Positions 45,887-54,755 of a stretch of 64,000 nt of DNA are shown piece after piece. The position numbers and the translations under genes are program-made. Every line of letters begins with the position of its first letter. The stretch's first letter is position 1. The notes below the pieces were generated by a model. It was not told where the DNA came from. It made no database searches and worked only from the letters and a program-made list of their open reading frames with translations. This DNA is from AP-15 sp963775875 (lineage in GTDB: Bacteria; Pseudomonadota; Alphaproteobacteria; ATCC43930; CGMCC-115725), in contig CAVZKP010000020.1 of NCBI GenBank assembly GCA_963775875.1, positions 62,001-126,000 of the forward strand, written 5' to 3'.

Positions 45887-47551
45887 TCAACTGTCCAGCA
45901 AGGCCCGGACCTTGGCGCCCAGTTCGTCGAACGAGAATGGCTTGCCGATCATATGAACCCCGGCGTCGAGCCGGCCATGATGGACGATCGCGTTGCGGGT
46001 GTAGCCGGTGGTAAACAGCACTTTCAACCCTGGCCGCCGACGCGTCGCTTCATCGGCGAGTTGCCGGCCATTCATGCCGCCGGGCATCGCAACGTCGGTG
46101 AACAGAAGATCGATCTCGGCGCGGTCAAGCGCTTCGAGCGCAGAGGCGCCGGTGCTCGCCTCGATCACCTCGTAGCCGAGTTCGGTCAGGATCTCGATCG
46201 AATAGCCGCGAAGCGCATCGTCATCTTCGACGACGAGGATCTTTTCGCCGCCGATGGCTCGCACACCTGCGTCGGATCGGATGTCGTCGAGGCCCGGTTC
46301 ACCTTCGACGGCGCGGCGGCGAAGATAGATCTTCACCGTCGTGCCTTGGCCGAGTTCGCTGTAGATTTTCACATGCCCGGCCGACTGCCGCACGAAACCG
46401 TATACCTGGCTGAGCCCGAGGCCGGTGCCCTTGCCGACCTCCTTTGTCGTATAGAACGGATCGAACGCCCGCTCCACTGTCGCCCGATCCATCCCCGAAC
46501 CCGTGTCGGCCACAGCGATCATTACATACTGGCCTTCCTCCACCGGCTCCGAGAGGGCGGCGACATAGGCTTTGCCGAGATAGCAATTGGCGGTCTCGAT
46601 CGTGACCTTGCCGCCGTTCGGCATGGCGTCGCGCGCATTGACCGCAAGGTTGAGAATGGCGTTTTCGAGCTGATTGATATCCGCCTCGGTGCGCCACAGA
46701 CCGGCTGCCAGTACGGTTTCCAGAGAAACGGTCCCTCCGAGCGTCCGGCGCAGCAGCTCACAAATTCCGGCGACCAGCCGGTTCGCATCCAAGGTCGTCG
46801 GAACCAGCGGTTGCTGACGGGAAAACGCCAGCAGCCGGCTGGTCAAGGTCGTCGCCCGCCGCACCCCGGCCAGCGCCATCTCGCGAGCCCGGGCGATCCG
46901 GGCAACCTCCGGCGATGGCGGCAAGGCCGAGATCTGGCGGCCGATCATATCAAGGCCGCCGACCACAACGGTCAGCAGGTTATTGAAATCGTGCGCGACC
47001 CCGCCGGTGAGTTGACCGACCGCCTCCATCTTCTGTGCCTGTCGAAGCAATTCCTCAGCCTTTTTTCGCGCTTCGTTCTCGGCCGCCAACTGTCGCGTCC
47101 GCTCCTTGACCGCTTCCTCCAGCGTTTCGGTGAACGCGTTCAGCGCCGCCGCGGCACGCTTTCGTTCGGTTATGTCGACGATCACCCCGAGCACATAGGA
47201 AGGGCGACCATCCTTTTCGTAGCTGGCGATGCTGCGCAGCTCCATCCACTTCAATTCGTCTTTGCCCGGGCTGATCCGGAACTCCGCCTGCCACTCGCGC
47301 TGGTTATCGCTAAAGATGGTTTCCGTAAGCGCGGCGATGCGAACCTGGTCTTCGCGATGAATGCAGCGCAGCCAGCTGTCGTGGCTGCCGTCGAAACCCT
47401 CGAACCCGTAAATCGAGAGAAAGCGCGACGACAGGTGAAAATGGCCGCCTTGCACGTCCCATTCGAAAAATCCGATGCGCCCGGCTTCCTGCGCCAGTTC
47501 GAGCAGTTCTTCGCTGTTGAGACGCTGCGGCCGGGCCGGCGGATCGGCCAT
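45887..47551 (-). CDS. Hybrid sensor histidine kinase with PAS and receiver domains
   Basis: A 554-aa cytoplasmic hybrid kinase with no transmembrane segments. A PAS domain with PAC motif spans about 12-132 (GFFEWDVQGGHFHLSSRFLSIYG, VLGVIVDITERK). A coiled coil (135-175) leads to HisKA with the phospho-acceptor His187 (GGVAHDFNNLL). The HATPase domain has NLAVNARDAM, DTGSGM and GKGTGLGLSQVYGFV. The C-terminal receiver (about 436-554) has Asp486 (LLFTDVAMPG). It resembles FixL/PAS-type kinases that pass the phosphate to a separate regulator; none is adjacent. The MetE-like gene lies 3 bp upstream on the same strand, so they are cotranscribed. Confidence 0.94.
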   Translation of the reverse strand: MADPPARPQRLNSEELLELAQEAGRIGFFEWDVQGGHFHLSSRFLSIYGFEGFDGSHDSWLRCIHREDQVRIAALTETIFSDNQREWQAEFRISPGKDELKWMELRSIASYEKDGRPSYVLGVIVDITERKRAAAALNAFTETLEEAVKERTRQLAAENEARKKAEELLRQAQKMEAVGQLTGGVAHDFNNLLTVVVGGLDMIGRQISALPPSPEVARIARAREMALAGVRRATTLTSRLLAFSRQQPLVPTTLDANRLVAGICELLRRTLGGTVSLETVLAAGLWRTEADINQLENAILNLAVNARDAMPNGGKVTIETANCYLGKAYVAALSEPVEEGQYVMIAVADTGSGMDRATVERAFDPFYTTKEVGKGTGLGLSQVYGFVRQSAGHVKIYSELGQGTTVKIYLRRRAVEGEPGLDDIRSDAGVRAIGGEKILVVEDDDALRGYSIEILTELGYEVIEASTGASALEALDRAEIDLLFTDVAMPGGMNGRQLADEATRRRPGLKVLFTTGYTRNAIVHHGRLDAGVHMIGKPFSFDELGAKVRALLDS

Positions 47552-47554
47552 GCC

Positions 47555-48607
47555 TCACCCGCCAAGGATGCGCTTGGCATCGGCCATCGCCATCAGCTTG
47601 CCAAACGCGATGTTTCGCGGAAGATGATTGAAGCCGCACGAACTGGTGATGATGGTCTGTTCGGGCGCCAGCCAGGGATATGCACGAATCCGCGCGGCAA
47701 TCGTCTCACCGCTTTCGACTTTCGGATCCTGCACGTCGGCGGCGCCCACGCCGAGCTGCTTGTTGCGCAACAGCCCCTGGTAATGCGGGGTCATATCATG
47801 CTCGATCAGCAGCGATGAGCACGCTATATCGCAGACCAGATCGGCCTTGTAGCGACCGACATCGAAGTATCGATGGCCGATCTGTGCATCGTATTCCTTG
47901 CCGACCGCGTAATTTCCCTGACAGATATGGGTCGAGACATGGATATCGCCGGCCAGCCCTTCGATCGCCAGATTGATCGCTGCCACCGCGGCCCGAACCT
48001 CGTCATCCTCCGCCATCGTGAACAGCGGTTCGTCAATCTGAATGTGCTTGCACCCCGCCTCAGCAAGCATCGCAAAATTGTACTTGAGCAACTTCGCGAT
48101 GTCGAACATCATGCGAGCCAGATCGAAATAATGCTCGTCATAAGCCACTTTGGCCAAAAAAAATGGTCCCGTCATCGTAATCTTGACAGGCTTTTGCGTA
48201 AGCGCGGAGACCGACCTGAATTCATCTGCCAAGCCGAGGTCGATATTGTCGAAGATTCGGGTACGGCAGGTTGCCGCCGGGTGAAAGACATTGGGATCAT
48301 GGGGCGTGACCGGCTTGGCGCGGGTTGGGCCCTGGAACGCCGGAATTTGTTGCCAGAAGTAGTTCAGCATCGCATTCGGCGGCGAGTGGCGATTATGGGT
48401 GCGTCGGTGCATTTCGCCGCCGGTGACCACGTCGATGCCGGCGATCTGCTGATCGAGGATTGCCGCCTGGCTGGCGCGATACTGGGCATCCGCCATCGAG
48501 GCCATCGACAGCTGCCCGACCGCGACCAGCCGATCGAGCGCCTCGTACCAATCGGGCACGCTGTGGGCGCCGATGACGGTGGTGGCGTATTTCGGATAGG
48601 GGCTCAT
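47555..48607 (-). CDS. Cobalamin-independent methionine synthase (MetE C-terminal-like) family protein
   Basis: A 350-aa TIM-barrel protein of the MetE C-terminal type (short, 'core' MetE). Motifs include ATTVIGAHSVPDWYEAL, VTGGEMHRRTHN, KITMTGPFFLAKVAYDE, IQIDEPLFTMAEDDE, and the zinc-site-like STHICQGNY and SSCGFNHLPR (His, Cys, Cys). It lacks the N-terminal folate-binding half of MetE. Short proteins of this kind transfer methyl groups from donors other than triglutamyl-folate or act in corrinoid or sulfur metabolism; the donor here is unknown. ATG 48607 starts the domain; ATG 48640 is also possible. The histidine kinase follows after 3 bp. Confidence 0.88.
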   Translation of the reverse strand: MSPYPKYATTVIGAHSVPDWYEALDRLVAVGQLSMASMADAQYRASQAAILDQQIAGIDVVTGGEMHRRTHNRHSPPNAMLNYFWQQIPAFQGPTRAKPVTPHDPNVFHPAATCRTRIFDNIDLGLADEFRSVSALTQKPVKITMTGPFFLAKVAYDEHYFDLARMMFDIAKLLKYNFAMLAEAGCKHIQIDEPLFTMAEDDEVRAAVAAINLAIEGLAGDIHVSTHICQGNYAVGKEYDAQIGHRYFDVGRYKADLVCDIACSSLLIEHDMTPHYQGLLRNKQLGVGAADVQDPKVESGETIAARIRAYPWLAPEQTIITSSCGFNHLPRNIAFGKLMAMADAKRILGG

Positions 48608-48754
48608 GACGATTATCCCCGGTTGGAGCTCGCCGACCATCCGCAGGTTCGGACAGCGCGGCAGCCACGCGGCGTGGACCGGCTGGCGATGCCGGTCATG
48701 TAATCACCGATCGACCGTCCCGCATCGCGGTTTCTGCTCCGCTCGGCGCTGATC

Positions 48755-48770
48755 GTCACCCCCCGGTGAC
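48755..48770 (-). terminator. Possible terminator hairpin after the RlmM-like gene
   Basis: GTCACC (48755-48760) and GGTGAC (48765-48770) form a perfect 6-bp stem with a CCCC loop, 63 bp past the stop of the methyltransferase gene. There is no T-run. Confidence 0.3.
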
Positions 48771-48832
48771 CAGAGCCCCGTGTCTATTCAGGCCCAGACC
48801 CATCGCTTCCCTCAGCCGAACCAGCCCGTATG

Positions 48833-49729
48833 CTAGCCGATCTTGCTCCAGGTCAGTTCGTGCCGGTTATGAAACAAGTGCGCCAGCTGCGAGCCCGGGA
48901 TGGCGGCAAAGCGGCGAGCGATGGCGTGATCCGTCTCGCCCTGGAATTTTATCGTGCACACGAAGCGGCGGCAGGTGCCGGCGGCGAGCCAGCGCTCGAC
49001 CAGCGCCAGCAGCCGCGCCGGATAGCACACGACATCGGAAAACAGCCAGTCGATCGGCCCGATCGCATGCGGGTCGAGGGCAAAGGCGCTGTCGAGCCGA
49101 TGCTCGATCCCCGGCAGCCGCGCGATCTCTCGTGCCAGCGGCGCCTTGTCGACGCTGATCACCTGCGCCCCCATCCGCTGCAGGGCCCAGCTCCAGCCGC
49201 CGGGGCTGCTGCCGAGATCGAGGCACCTCTCGCCCGGCCCCGGCCGATATCCGATCAAGGTCAGCGCCTCCCACAATTTCAGATAGGCGCGGCTGGGCGG
49301 CCCGACATGATCCTCGACAAAGCGGACCTCGCCATTGGGAAACGGGCTCGTGCAATGCGCTGAAGCCAATAAGGTGCCGGCGTCGAGCAAGGTCCACGAG
49401 CCGAGCGGCGCGGATGGCGCCGACGCGCCGAAAACCAGCGGCTTCGCCGAAACCTTTGGTAGTTGCTGCTGGATCAGGGTCGCACGGCGATGCAGAACCG
49501 GCGCATAGACCGCCCAGTTGCGCTGGATCGCGCGCAATTTCGCCGCCGCGTCGGAGATCGAGACGATCGCGATTTCCTGCGGATCGAGCCAGACATTCGC
49601 CGCCCACGCCGCCGAGTGCCGTGGCCCCGCCGCGGTCAGCAGCCGGTCATGCCTGCGTTCGACAACGCCCAATTCGGCGGCAAGTTCGTCGACAAAGCCG
49701 GCGGCGGCGAGATAGGCGATACCGAGCAT
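48833..49729 (-). CDS. RlmM-like 2'-O-ribose rRNA methyltransferase (FtsJ fold)
   Basis: A 298-aa SAM-dependent methyltransferase. The FtsJ catalytic tetrad can be placed at Lys151, Asp232 (WLFSDVVCYP), Lys261 (CTIKFQG) and Glu291 (NRHELTW). The SAM loop is LDLGSSPGGWSWALQRMGA. The N-terminal part (AAAGFVDELAAELG) resembles the THUMP-like region of RlmM, which methylates C2498 of 23S rRNA. The protein is shorter than E. coli RlmM (about 366 aa), so the target could differ. I chose ATG 49729, where the family begins, rather than the longer open frame. Confidence 0.88.
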   Translation of the reverse strand: MLGIAYLAAAGFVDELAAELGVVERRHDRLLTAAGPRHSAAWAANVWLDPQEIAIVSISDAAAKLRAIQRNWAVYAPVLHRRATLIQQQLPKVSAKPLVFGASAPSAPLGSWTLLDAGTLLASAHCTSPFPNGEVRFVEDHVGPPSRAYLKLWEALTLIGYRPGPGERCLDLGSSPGGWSWALQRMGAQVISVDKAPLAREIARLPGIEHRLDSAFALDPHAIGPIDWLFSDVVCYPARLLALVERWLAAGTCRRFVCTIKFQGETDHAIARRFAAIPGSQLAHLFHNRHELTWSKIG

Positions 49730-49895
49730 CGGGCCAGCATCGCATGAACCGCGACGACATGGTCCCGATTCCCGGCGGCGCATTCCAGATCGGATCGGGT
49801 CGGCATTATCCGGAACAAGTGCTTCACCCGGCGCGGAATTGCCGCGGCCGCGTTCGCCGCCTAGTATCCCGGTTTGACGCCTCGGGAGGAGCTGT

Positions 49896-50894
49896 GTGAC
49901 CGGCACCGGAAATTCGCCAATTTCCCTGGTTGCGCTCGATTCGCTGGCGGTCGACGTGATTACCGACGATGTCAGCGACAATTACGTCAGCAAGACCCTG
50001 TTCGCGGTCTCCGAATTCGCCAATGTCGTGCGCGCCGGCGCCACGACGTTGTCGGGCGAGGCGTTGCTCTGCGCCAATCTGGGCTTTGGCTGCCGGCTGG
50101 TCTCACGGGCCGGCGGGGTACGCCACAGCCTGCTGTTCGACACCGGGCCGGAAGGGGCGATCTTCATCCGCAACTGCGGCAATCTCGGCATCGCTTTGGG
50201 CGAGGTCGAGGCCATCGCGGTCAGCCACGGCCATTGGGACCATATGGCCGCGTTGCCGGCGGCACTGGACGCGATCCGGCGCGAGGGCGGCAAGGCGGCG
50301 GTCCATGTCAACCCCGGCATGTTCAACGAGCGCGCGATCCGGCTCGCCAGCGGAACGATCGTGCCGGCGGCGAAGGTCCCCTCCCCGGCCGAAATGGAGA
50401 CGCTGGGCGCCGCGATCGTCAACGACCCCGGTTCGCGGTTGTTGCTGGACCGGCATTTCTATTTGAGCGGCGAGATCCCGCGGCTTAGCGCCTTTGAAAA
50501 AGGCCGGCTCGATCACCTCAGCCGCACCGGCCCGGAGCAGCCGTGGCAGCCGGACCCCTTGCTGCTCGACGAGCGCGTGCTGGTCGCCCATGTCCGGCAG
50601 TTGGGATTGGTCGTGTTCAGCTCGTGCTCGCATGCCGGCATCGTCAATGTCTGCACCGAGGTGCGACGGCTGTTCGCCGACATCCCGATCCATTGCGTGA
50701 TCGGCGGCCTGCATCTCGGCGGCGTCATGGAACCGCTGATACCGGACACGGTCGAGGGGCTGCGGGCGTTCGCGATTGCGCACATCATCACCGGCCACTG
50801 CACCGGCTGGCGCGCCTTGCACGCGCTGGCCAACGCCTTTGGCGACGCGGTCAGCCAGTCGGCGGTCGGCACCACCTACAATTTCGCTGCGTAA
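49896..50894 (+). CDS. MBL-fold metallo-hydrolase
   Basis: A 332-aa metallo-beta-lactamase-fold protein, probably binding two Zn. The metal motif HGHWDH is at 111-116, further ligands are in SSCSHAGIVNV and GGLHLGGV, and the end (ITGHCTGWRAL) adds a His. The GTG start follows GGAGGAGCT. It resembles the COG1237 group (7,8-dihydropterin-6-yl-methyl-4-(beta-D-ribofuranosyl)aminobenzene 5'-phosphate synthase-like). A COG0523 GTPase gene starts 11 bp downstream, so a zinc-dependent enzyme and a metal chaperone may be made together. Confidence 0.9.
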   Translation: MTGTGNSPISLVALDSLAVDVITDDVSDNYVSKTLFAVSEFANVVRAGATTLSGEALLCANLGFGCRLVSRAGGVRHSLLFDTGPEGAIFIRNCGNLGIALGEVEAIAVSHGHWDHMAALPAALDAIRREGGKAAVHVNPGMFNERAIRLASGTIVPAAKVPSPAEMETLGAAIVNDPGSRLLLDRHFYLSGEIPRLSAFEKGRLDHLSRTGPEQPWQPDPLLLDERVLVAHVRQLGLVVFSSCSHAGIVNVCTEVRRLFADIPIHCVIGGLHLGGVMEPLIPDTVEGLRAFAIAHIITGHCTGWRALHALANAFGDAVSQSAVGTTYNFAA

Positions 50895-50905
50895 GATGCA
50901 GCCTG

Positions 50906-51856
50906 ATGGAAGGCGAACCCCGCCTGCCGGTCACCATCGTCACCGGGTTTCTCGGCAGCGGCAAGACCACCCTCGTCAACCACATCCTGGCCCAGCAGCA
51001 CCGGCTCAAGGTCGCGGTCATGGTCAACGAGATCGGCGATATCGCGATCGACAACGAGCTGATCATCGGCGCCGCCGACGGCATGGTCGAACTCGCCAAT
51101 GGCTGCATCTGCTGCTCGATCAACAACGATCTGGCCGACGCGATCTTTCGCGTATTGCAGCGGGAGACGCGGGTCGACTACCTGATCGTCGAAGCCAGCG
51201 GTCTCGCCGACCCGCTGCCGATCGTGCTGACCTTTTTGCGCTCGGAGTTTCGCGAGCGCACCCGCCTCGATTCGATCGTCGCCCTTGCCGATGCAGCCAG
51301 CTTCAGCCTCGATCTGTTCGACAGCAAGGCCGCAATCAATCAATTGCGCTACGCCGATATCGTGCTGTTGAACAAATGCGACCTCGTCGGCGCGGACCGG
51401 GCGGCGGCGGTCGAGGCAAAGATCCGCGCCATCGCCGACGGGGTGCGAATCCTGCGCAGCACCCGGGCCCGGATCCCCCTGCCGCTGATCCTCGGCGCCG
51501 GGCTGTACCGGCCCGACCGGTATCTCGCCGACCCCGGTCACGATCATCTCGCGGCCGACGGGTTTGACTCGGTTTCATTCGCGAGCGAGCAGCCGATCGC
51601 GGCCGACCGGTTCCAATCGTTCCTCGAAGCGCTGCCGGGCAATGTCTTCCGCGCCAAGGGCATCCTATGGCTTGACGGCGCCGACCGGGCCCAGGTCTTT
51701 CATCTGGTCGGCCGGCGCTTTACCCTCGACGCGGCCCAGGTAACCGAATCCAAGGGCAACCGTTTGGTGCTGATCGGCCAAAACCTCGACGGCAAAGAGC
51801 TGCGCGCGGGCCTCGCCGCCTGCCTCGCCGGCGCTTCTATTGCGGCTCCGGGATAG
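50906..51856 (+). CDS. COG0523/CobW-family GTPase (putative metallochaperone)
   Basis: A 316-aa G3E GTPase. Walker A is GFLGSGKTT at 14-22. The CxCC metal motif is at 67-70 (NGCICCSI), the Asp/Glu switch is VEASGLADPLP, and NKCD gives guanine specificity. The C-terminal CobW_C domain is present (FRAKGILWLDG, VFHLVGRRFTLD). Family members hand zinc (ZigA/ZNG1 type) or cobalt to client enzymes. No Zur box or cobalamin gene is visible nearby, but the MBL hydrolase 11 bp upstream is a good candidate client. It ends overlapping the convergent DUF1275 gene by 20 bp. Confidence 0.92.
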   Translation: MEGEPRLPVTIVTGFLGSGKTTLVNHILAQQHRLKVAVMVNEIGDIAIDNELIIGAADGMVELANGCICCSINNDLADAIFRVLQRETRVDYLIVEASGLADPLPIVLTFLRSEFRERTRLDSIVALADAASFSLDLFDSKAAINQLRYADIVLLNKCDLVGADRAAAVEAKIRAIADGVRILRSTRARIPLPLILGAGLYRPDRYLADPGHDHLAADGFDSVSFASEQPIAADRFQSFLEALPGNVFRAKGILWLDGADRAQVFHLVGRRFTLDAAQVTESKGNRLVLIGQNLDGKELRAGLAACLAGASIAAPG

Positions 51857-52487
51857 CCAGCGACCACAGGACGAGCAGACCGGCGGCGGCGACCGGAACC
51901 CAGATCACCGCACTCCCGATCCGCACATAGCCGGCGCCGGCGATGGTCGCGCCAGCGATCAGGCCGAGCCAGGGCAGCGCCTGCGCCGCCCACAGCCATC
52001 CGGCCGCCCGGCCGGTCAGAAAATCGCCCAATCCTTGGCCGAATTTGACCAAAGTCCCGGTGACATAGGTCAGGCTTACGGCAACGGTTCCGGCTCGGTG
52101 CATCGATGCGTTCAGCACTCCCATCGCCAGCACCATCGGCGCCGGCGCGGTTCCGAGCAGCGCGGCGACGGCCAGCAGCACCGCCACCGCGGCGAGCACG
52201 AAGGTCAGATGCCGGCGGCCGCTGAAATGGGCAATCATTTGTCCACCCGCGGCCCCGGCCACGAACAGCGCGATCAGCCAGAGGATCGAGCCGGCTTCGG
52301 CCACTCGGCCGCGGCCCAGCGCCACGGCGAATTGCGTGCTGTTCCCGCTCATATACGAGACGAAGAGGTGACCGAGGCGCAGGAAGCCGATCGCGTCGAC
52401 CATCCCCGCGAGCCCGGCCAAGAGCGCGGCCAGCAGCAGCCCCGGGGCCCAGCCGATCGGTCCGGCGCGAGCGCTGTCGACTACCAT
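51837..52487 (-). CDS. DUF1275 (YoaK-like) membrane protein
   Basis: A 216-aa inner-membrane protein with about six hydrophobic helices (LLLAALLAGLAGMVDAIGFL, FVLAAVAVLLAVAALLG and others). The family motif FVSYMSGNSTQFAVAL after the first helix is clear, and GTLVKFGQGLGDFLTG is also typical. Its function is unknown in the family; it may be a small-molecule channel or transporter. ATG 52487 has a strong site (GGGGGAGA). The overlap with the COG0523 gene is tail to tail. Confidence 0.9.
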   Translation of the reverse strand: MVVDSARAGPIGWAPGLLLAALLAGLAGMVDAIGFLRLGHLFVSYMSGNSTQFAVALGRGRVAEAGSILWLIALFVAGAAGGQMIAHFSGRRHLTFVLAAVAVLLAVAALLGTAPAPMVLAMGVLNASMHRAGTVAVSLTYVTGTLVKFGQGLGDFLTGRAAGWLWAAQALPWLGLIAGATIAGAGYVRIGSAVIWVPVAAAGLLVLWSLAIPEPQ

Positions 52488-52793
52488 GCATATCTCCCCC
52501 TGCCTCTGAACCCATACGACCCACCGCAAATTGCCGCGATGGGGGAGACTCTGGACAAGGATCGGGCAGCGCACCTTATCCGCCTCTTGTCATCGTGCCG
52601 GGAGGATACCACTTTGGGGATTATTGGAGGCTCGGACTGCCGTTCTCGTTGATAGTGGTCGAGATCGGCGGTCCCCCGGTCGCGCTCTGTTGCCGCTCGC
52701 TCCAACCGGTGGAATGAACCCGGTGGCTGTCGTGTTGATAGAGACGGCGCAGACCACGATCAGCGCGTGATGCAAACTTGCACGGGTGAGGGT
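52488..52793. other. Divergent intergenic region (306 bp)
   Basis: Spacer between the divergently read DUF1275 and XRE genes. I see no gene, strong hairpin or convincing promoter pair. Two TTGATAG copies (about 52650 and 52736) are the only notable words. It probably carries the promoters of both neighbours. Confidence 0.5.
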
Positions 52794-53165
52794 ATGGCTA
52801 AGCCGAAGAGAGGGCGGTCGACCGCCACGATCGATGATCACGTCGGAGCCCGCATTCGCGAGCGCCGCATCATGTTGGGGCTGACCCAGCAGCAACTCGC
52901 CGAGATGATCGGGGTCACCTATCAGCAGGCGCACAAATACGAGCGCGGGATCAATCGCGTTTCGGCCGGAAGGCTGTTCGAGATCGCCCGCGCGCTGAGC
53001 GCGCCGGTCAGCCATTTCTACGAAGGGATCGGCGAGGAAGCTCCGCGCCAGGTCACGCCGCATCAGCGAATGCTGCTCGAGATCGCGCGAAATTTCGCCG
53101 AGATCAGAAACGAGAAGCATCAGGAAGCGGTGAGCCAGCTGGCCCGGGCGCTGGCGAGCCGGTAA
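52794..53165 (+). CDS. XRE-family helix-turn-helix regulator
   Basis: A 123-aa DNA-binding protein. The HTH_3 domain spans about 15-72 (DDHVGARIRERRIMLGLTQQQLAEMIGVTYQQAHKYERGINRVSAGRLFEIARAL). A short C-terminal helical part (HQRMLLEIARNFAEI) may dimerise. It belongs to the type common in alphaproteobacteria, with one copy of the HTH and no effector domain. ATG 52794 is used because the family starts there (MAKPKRGRS); GTG/ATG at 52767-52770 are alternatives. No target operon is evident. Confidence 0.88.
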   Translation: MAKPKRGRSTATIDDHVGARIRERRIMLGLTQQQLAEMIGVTYQQAHKYERGINRVSAGRLFEIARALSAPVSHFYEGIGEEAPRQVTPHQRMLLEIARNFAEIRNEKHQEAVSQLARALASR

Positions 53166-53185
53166 CCCCGCCGCCGCGCCGCCGC

Positions 53186-53737
53186 TCACCCTGCCGGCAG
53201 CGGAAATTCGGCGAGGTAGGGCAGGTATTCGTCCTCGACATCGATCCGCATTGCTGCGAGCACGCGGACTAGGCTGTTGTAGTGGCCGATCGTGATGATC
53301 AGATCGGTCAGCCGTTCCGGGTCGAGCCCGCGGCGCAGCTCCTCGAAAACATCGTCGGAGAGCGCGATATCGAGGGTGATTTCGCGGGCCGCGCGCAGCA
53401 CCGCCCTGTCCAGGGGATCGAGCGCCGTCGCCCGCCCGGCGGTCTCCTCGGCGATCGCCCGGATGTCGTCGTCGGACACTCCGAATTCTCGGCTGATGCG
53501 GATGTGATGCGAATATTCGTAGGCTGATCGGGTCACATAGCCGACCTGCAGGATCGCCAGCTGGCGCAATCTCGGGTCGAGCCGGCTGCCGTCGCGGATG
53601 AACCGCGCCAGGGTATTCAGGCTGCGCGCCGCCCGCGGGCTGTGCGCCAGCAGCCGATAGAGATTGATGTTGCGCGCCAGCAGATCCTGGTGCTCGGGCA
53701 GGACATCGGATTTGTCGAGATAAGGCAGGCGCGCCAT
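53186..53737 (-). CDS. Carboxymuconolactone decarboxylase (CMD) family protein
   Basis: A 183-aa all-helical CMD/AhpD-like protein. The core RLRQLAILQVGYVTRSAYEYSHHIRISREFGVSDDDIRAI has the usual helix pair, but the AhpD CxxC is absent (SAYEYSHH), so it is not a thiol peroxidase partner. It is closer to the gamma-carboxymuconolactone-decarboxylase type, with Glu and His in the pocket. It lies 117 bp from an alpha/beta hydrolase gene on the same strand. The PcaC/PcaD-like pairing would fit the protocatechuate branch, but the true substrate is unknown. Confidence 0.88.
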   Translation of the reverse strand: MARLPYLDKSDVLPEHQDLLARNINLYRLLAHSPRAARSLNTLARFIRDGSRLDPRLRQLAILQVGYVTRSAYEYSHHIRISREFGVSDDDIRAIAEETAGRATALDPLDRAVLRAAREITLDIALSDDVFEELRRGLDPERLTDLIITIGHYNSLVRVLAAMRIDVEDEYLPYLAEFPLPAG

Positions 53738-53854
53738 CGCGCTAACTCCGTTCAGCTTGCGTCGCTCGGATGGCCCGGCGCCGCCAGCACCGGTGTCGTT
53801 CTCAATACATCATTTTTGCGGCGTCTGCGGCATGCCTCGCGCCGGACGGCCGGG

Positions 53855-54700
53855 TTAGACCGATGCCGCTGGCCGGCCTGCCGTGTCGATCTCGCGCCAG
53901 AACGCCGCGGCGGCCCGGGCGCAGCGCTCGGGTTGCAGCAGATTGACCCCATGGCCGTACCCGGCCATCAGTTCGAGCCGGCCATGCGGCAGGGTCTGCG
54001 CCAAGATTTTCTGCTGTTCGGACGCGATCCGGCTCTTGTCGCCGCTCAGCAGCAGCACCGGGGCTTCGATCCCGGCGAGGATCGGCACGACGTCGACGCC
54101 TTCGAAGCATTCATGCAAGGCCGCCGCGATATCGGGGCGGGTCCGGTCCATCTCGGCGATGCACCATTCGCGCAGGCGCGCATCCGCATGTTCCAGATCG
54201 AGCCGGTAGCCGAGGGTGCGGCGACACCATTCGCCGGTGCCGTAGGTGCGGATCGCCGCCGGCGTACTGTCCTGGTCGAGCGCGTAGATCCCCTTGATCT
54301 CGTCGGAAATGCGGGTCGGGGTGTTGCACAGGACCAGGCTCGCGACCCGTTCGGGGTGGGCGGCGGCGAGCAGCAGGCCGACCAGCCCGCCGGATGATTC
54401 GCCGACCCAATGAACCCGCGGCAGGGACATCGCGTCGAGCACCGCGATGATCTCGGCGGCAATCCTTGCCGGGGTAAACCGGTAACCTGCCGCAGGAACC
54501 TCAGAAGCGCCGCATCCGAGCAGATCGGGCCGGTAGATCCGGCGGGTGTCGGCGATCGTCGGGACCCAGCGGTTCCAGAATGTCGCATTGCGCGCGAACC
54601 CGTGCAGCATCAGCACCGGCGTCGGCATTTCCCACGGCCACAAATAATCGTCGACCGCGCAATGCACGGACAGACCTTGGTCGAGGCGGATCATCGGCAT
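53855..54700 (-). CDS. Alpha/beta hydrolase (PcaD/MhpC-like)
   Basis: A 281-aa alpha/beta hydrolase with the full triad: Ser102 in GESSGG, Asp221 in LLSGDKSRI and His250 in AGYGHGVNL. The oxyanion region is MLHGFARNATFWNRW, and the lid is helical. It looks like 3-oxoadipate enol-lactonases and C-C hydrolases. It is the upstream partner of the CMD gene. A TetR regulator lies 55 bp upstream on the same strand, so it may share the TetR promoter. Confidence 0.9.
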   Translation of the reverse strand: MPMIRLDQGLSVHCAVDDYLWPWEMPTPVLMLHGFARNATFWNRWVPTIADTRRIYRPDLLGCGASEVPAAGYRFTPARIAAEIIAVLDAMSLPRVHWVGESSGGLVGLLLAAAHPERVASLVLCNTPTRISDEIKGIYALDQDSTPAAIRTYGTGEWCRRTLGYRLDLEHADARLREWCIAEMDRTRPDIAAALHECFEGVDVVPILAGIEAPVLLLSGDKSRIASEQQKILAQTLPHGRLELMAGYGHGVNLLQPERCARAAAAFWREIDTAGRPAASV

Positions 54701-54755
54701 CGTGGCGCTCCGTCAGATCGCACAAGGCGCAGACACTCGCCGCCAGGATACTCCC

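Noticed and set aside
45332..47818. 828-codon open frame antisense to the ThDP remnant and the histidine kinase
   Set aside because: It crosses two unrelated loci and shows no domain; it mirrors the kinase codons.
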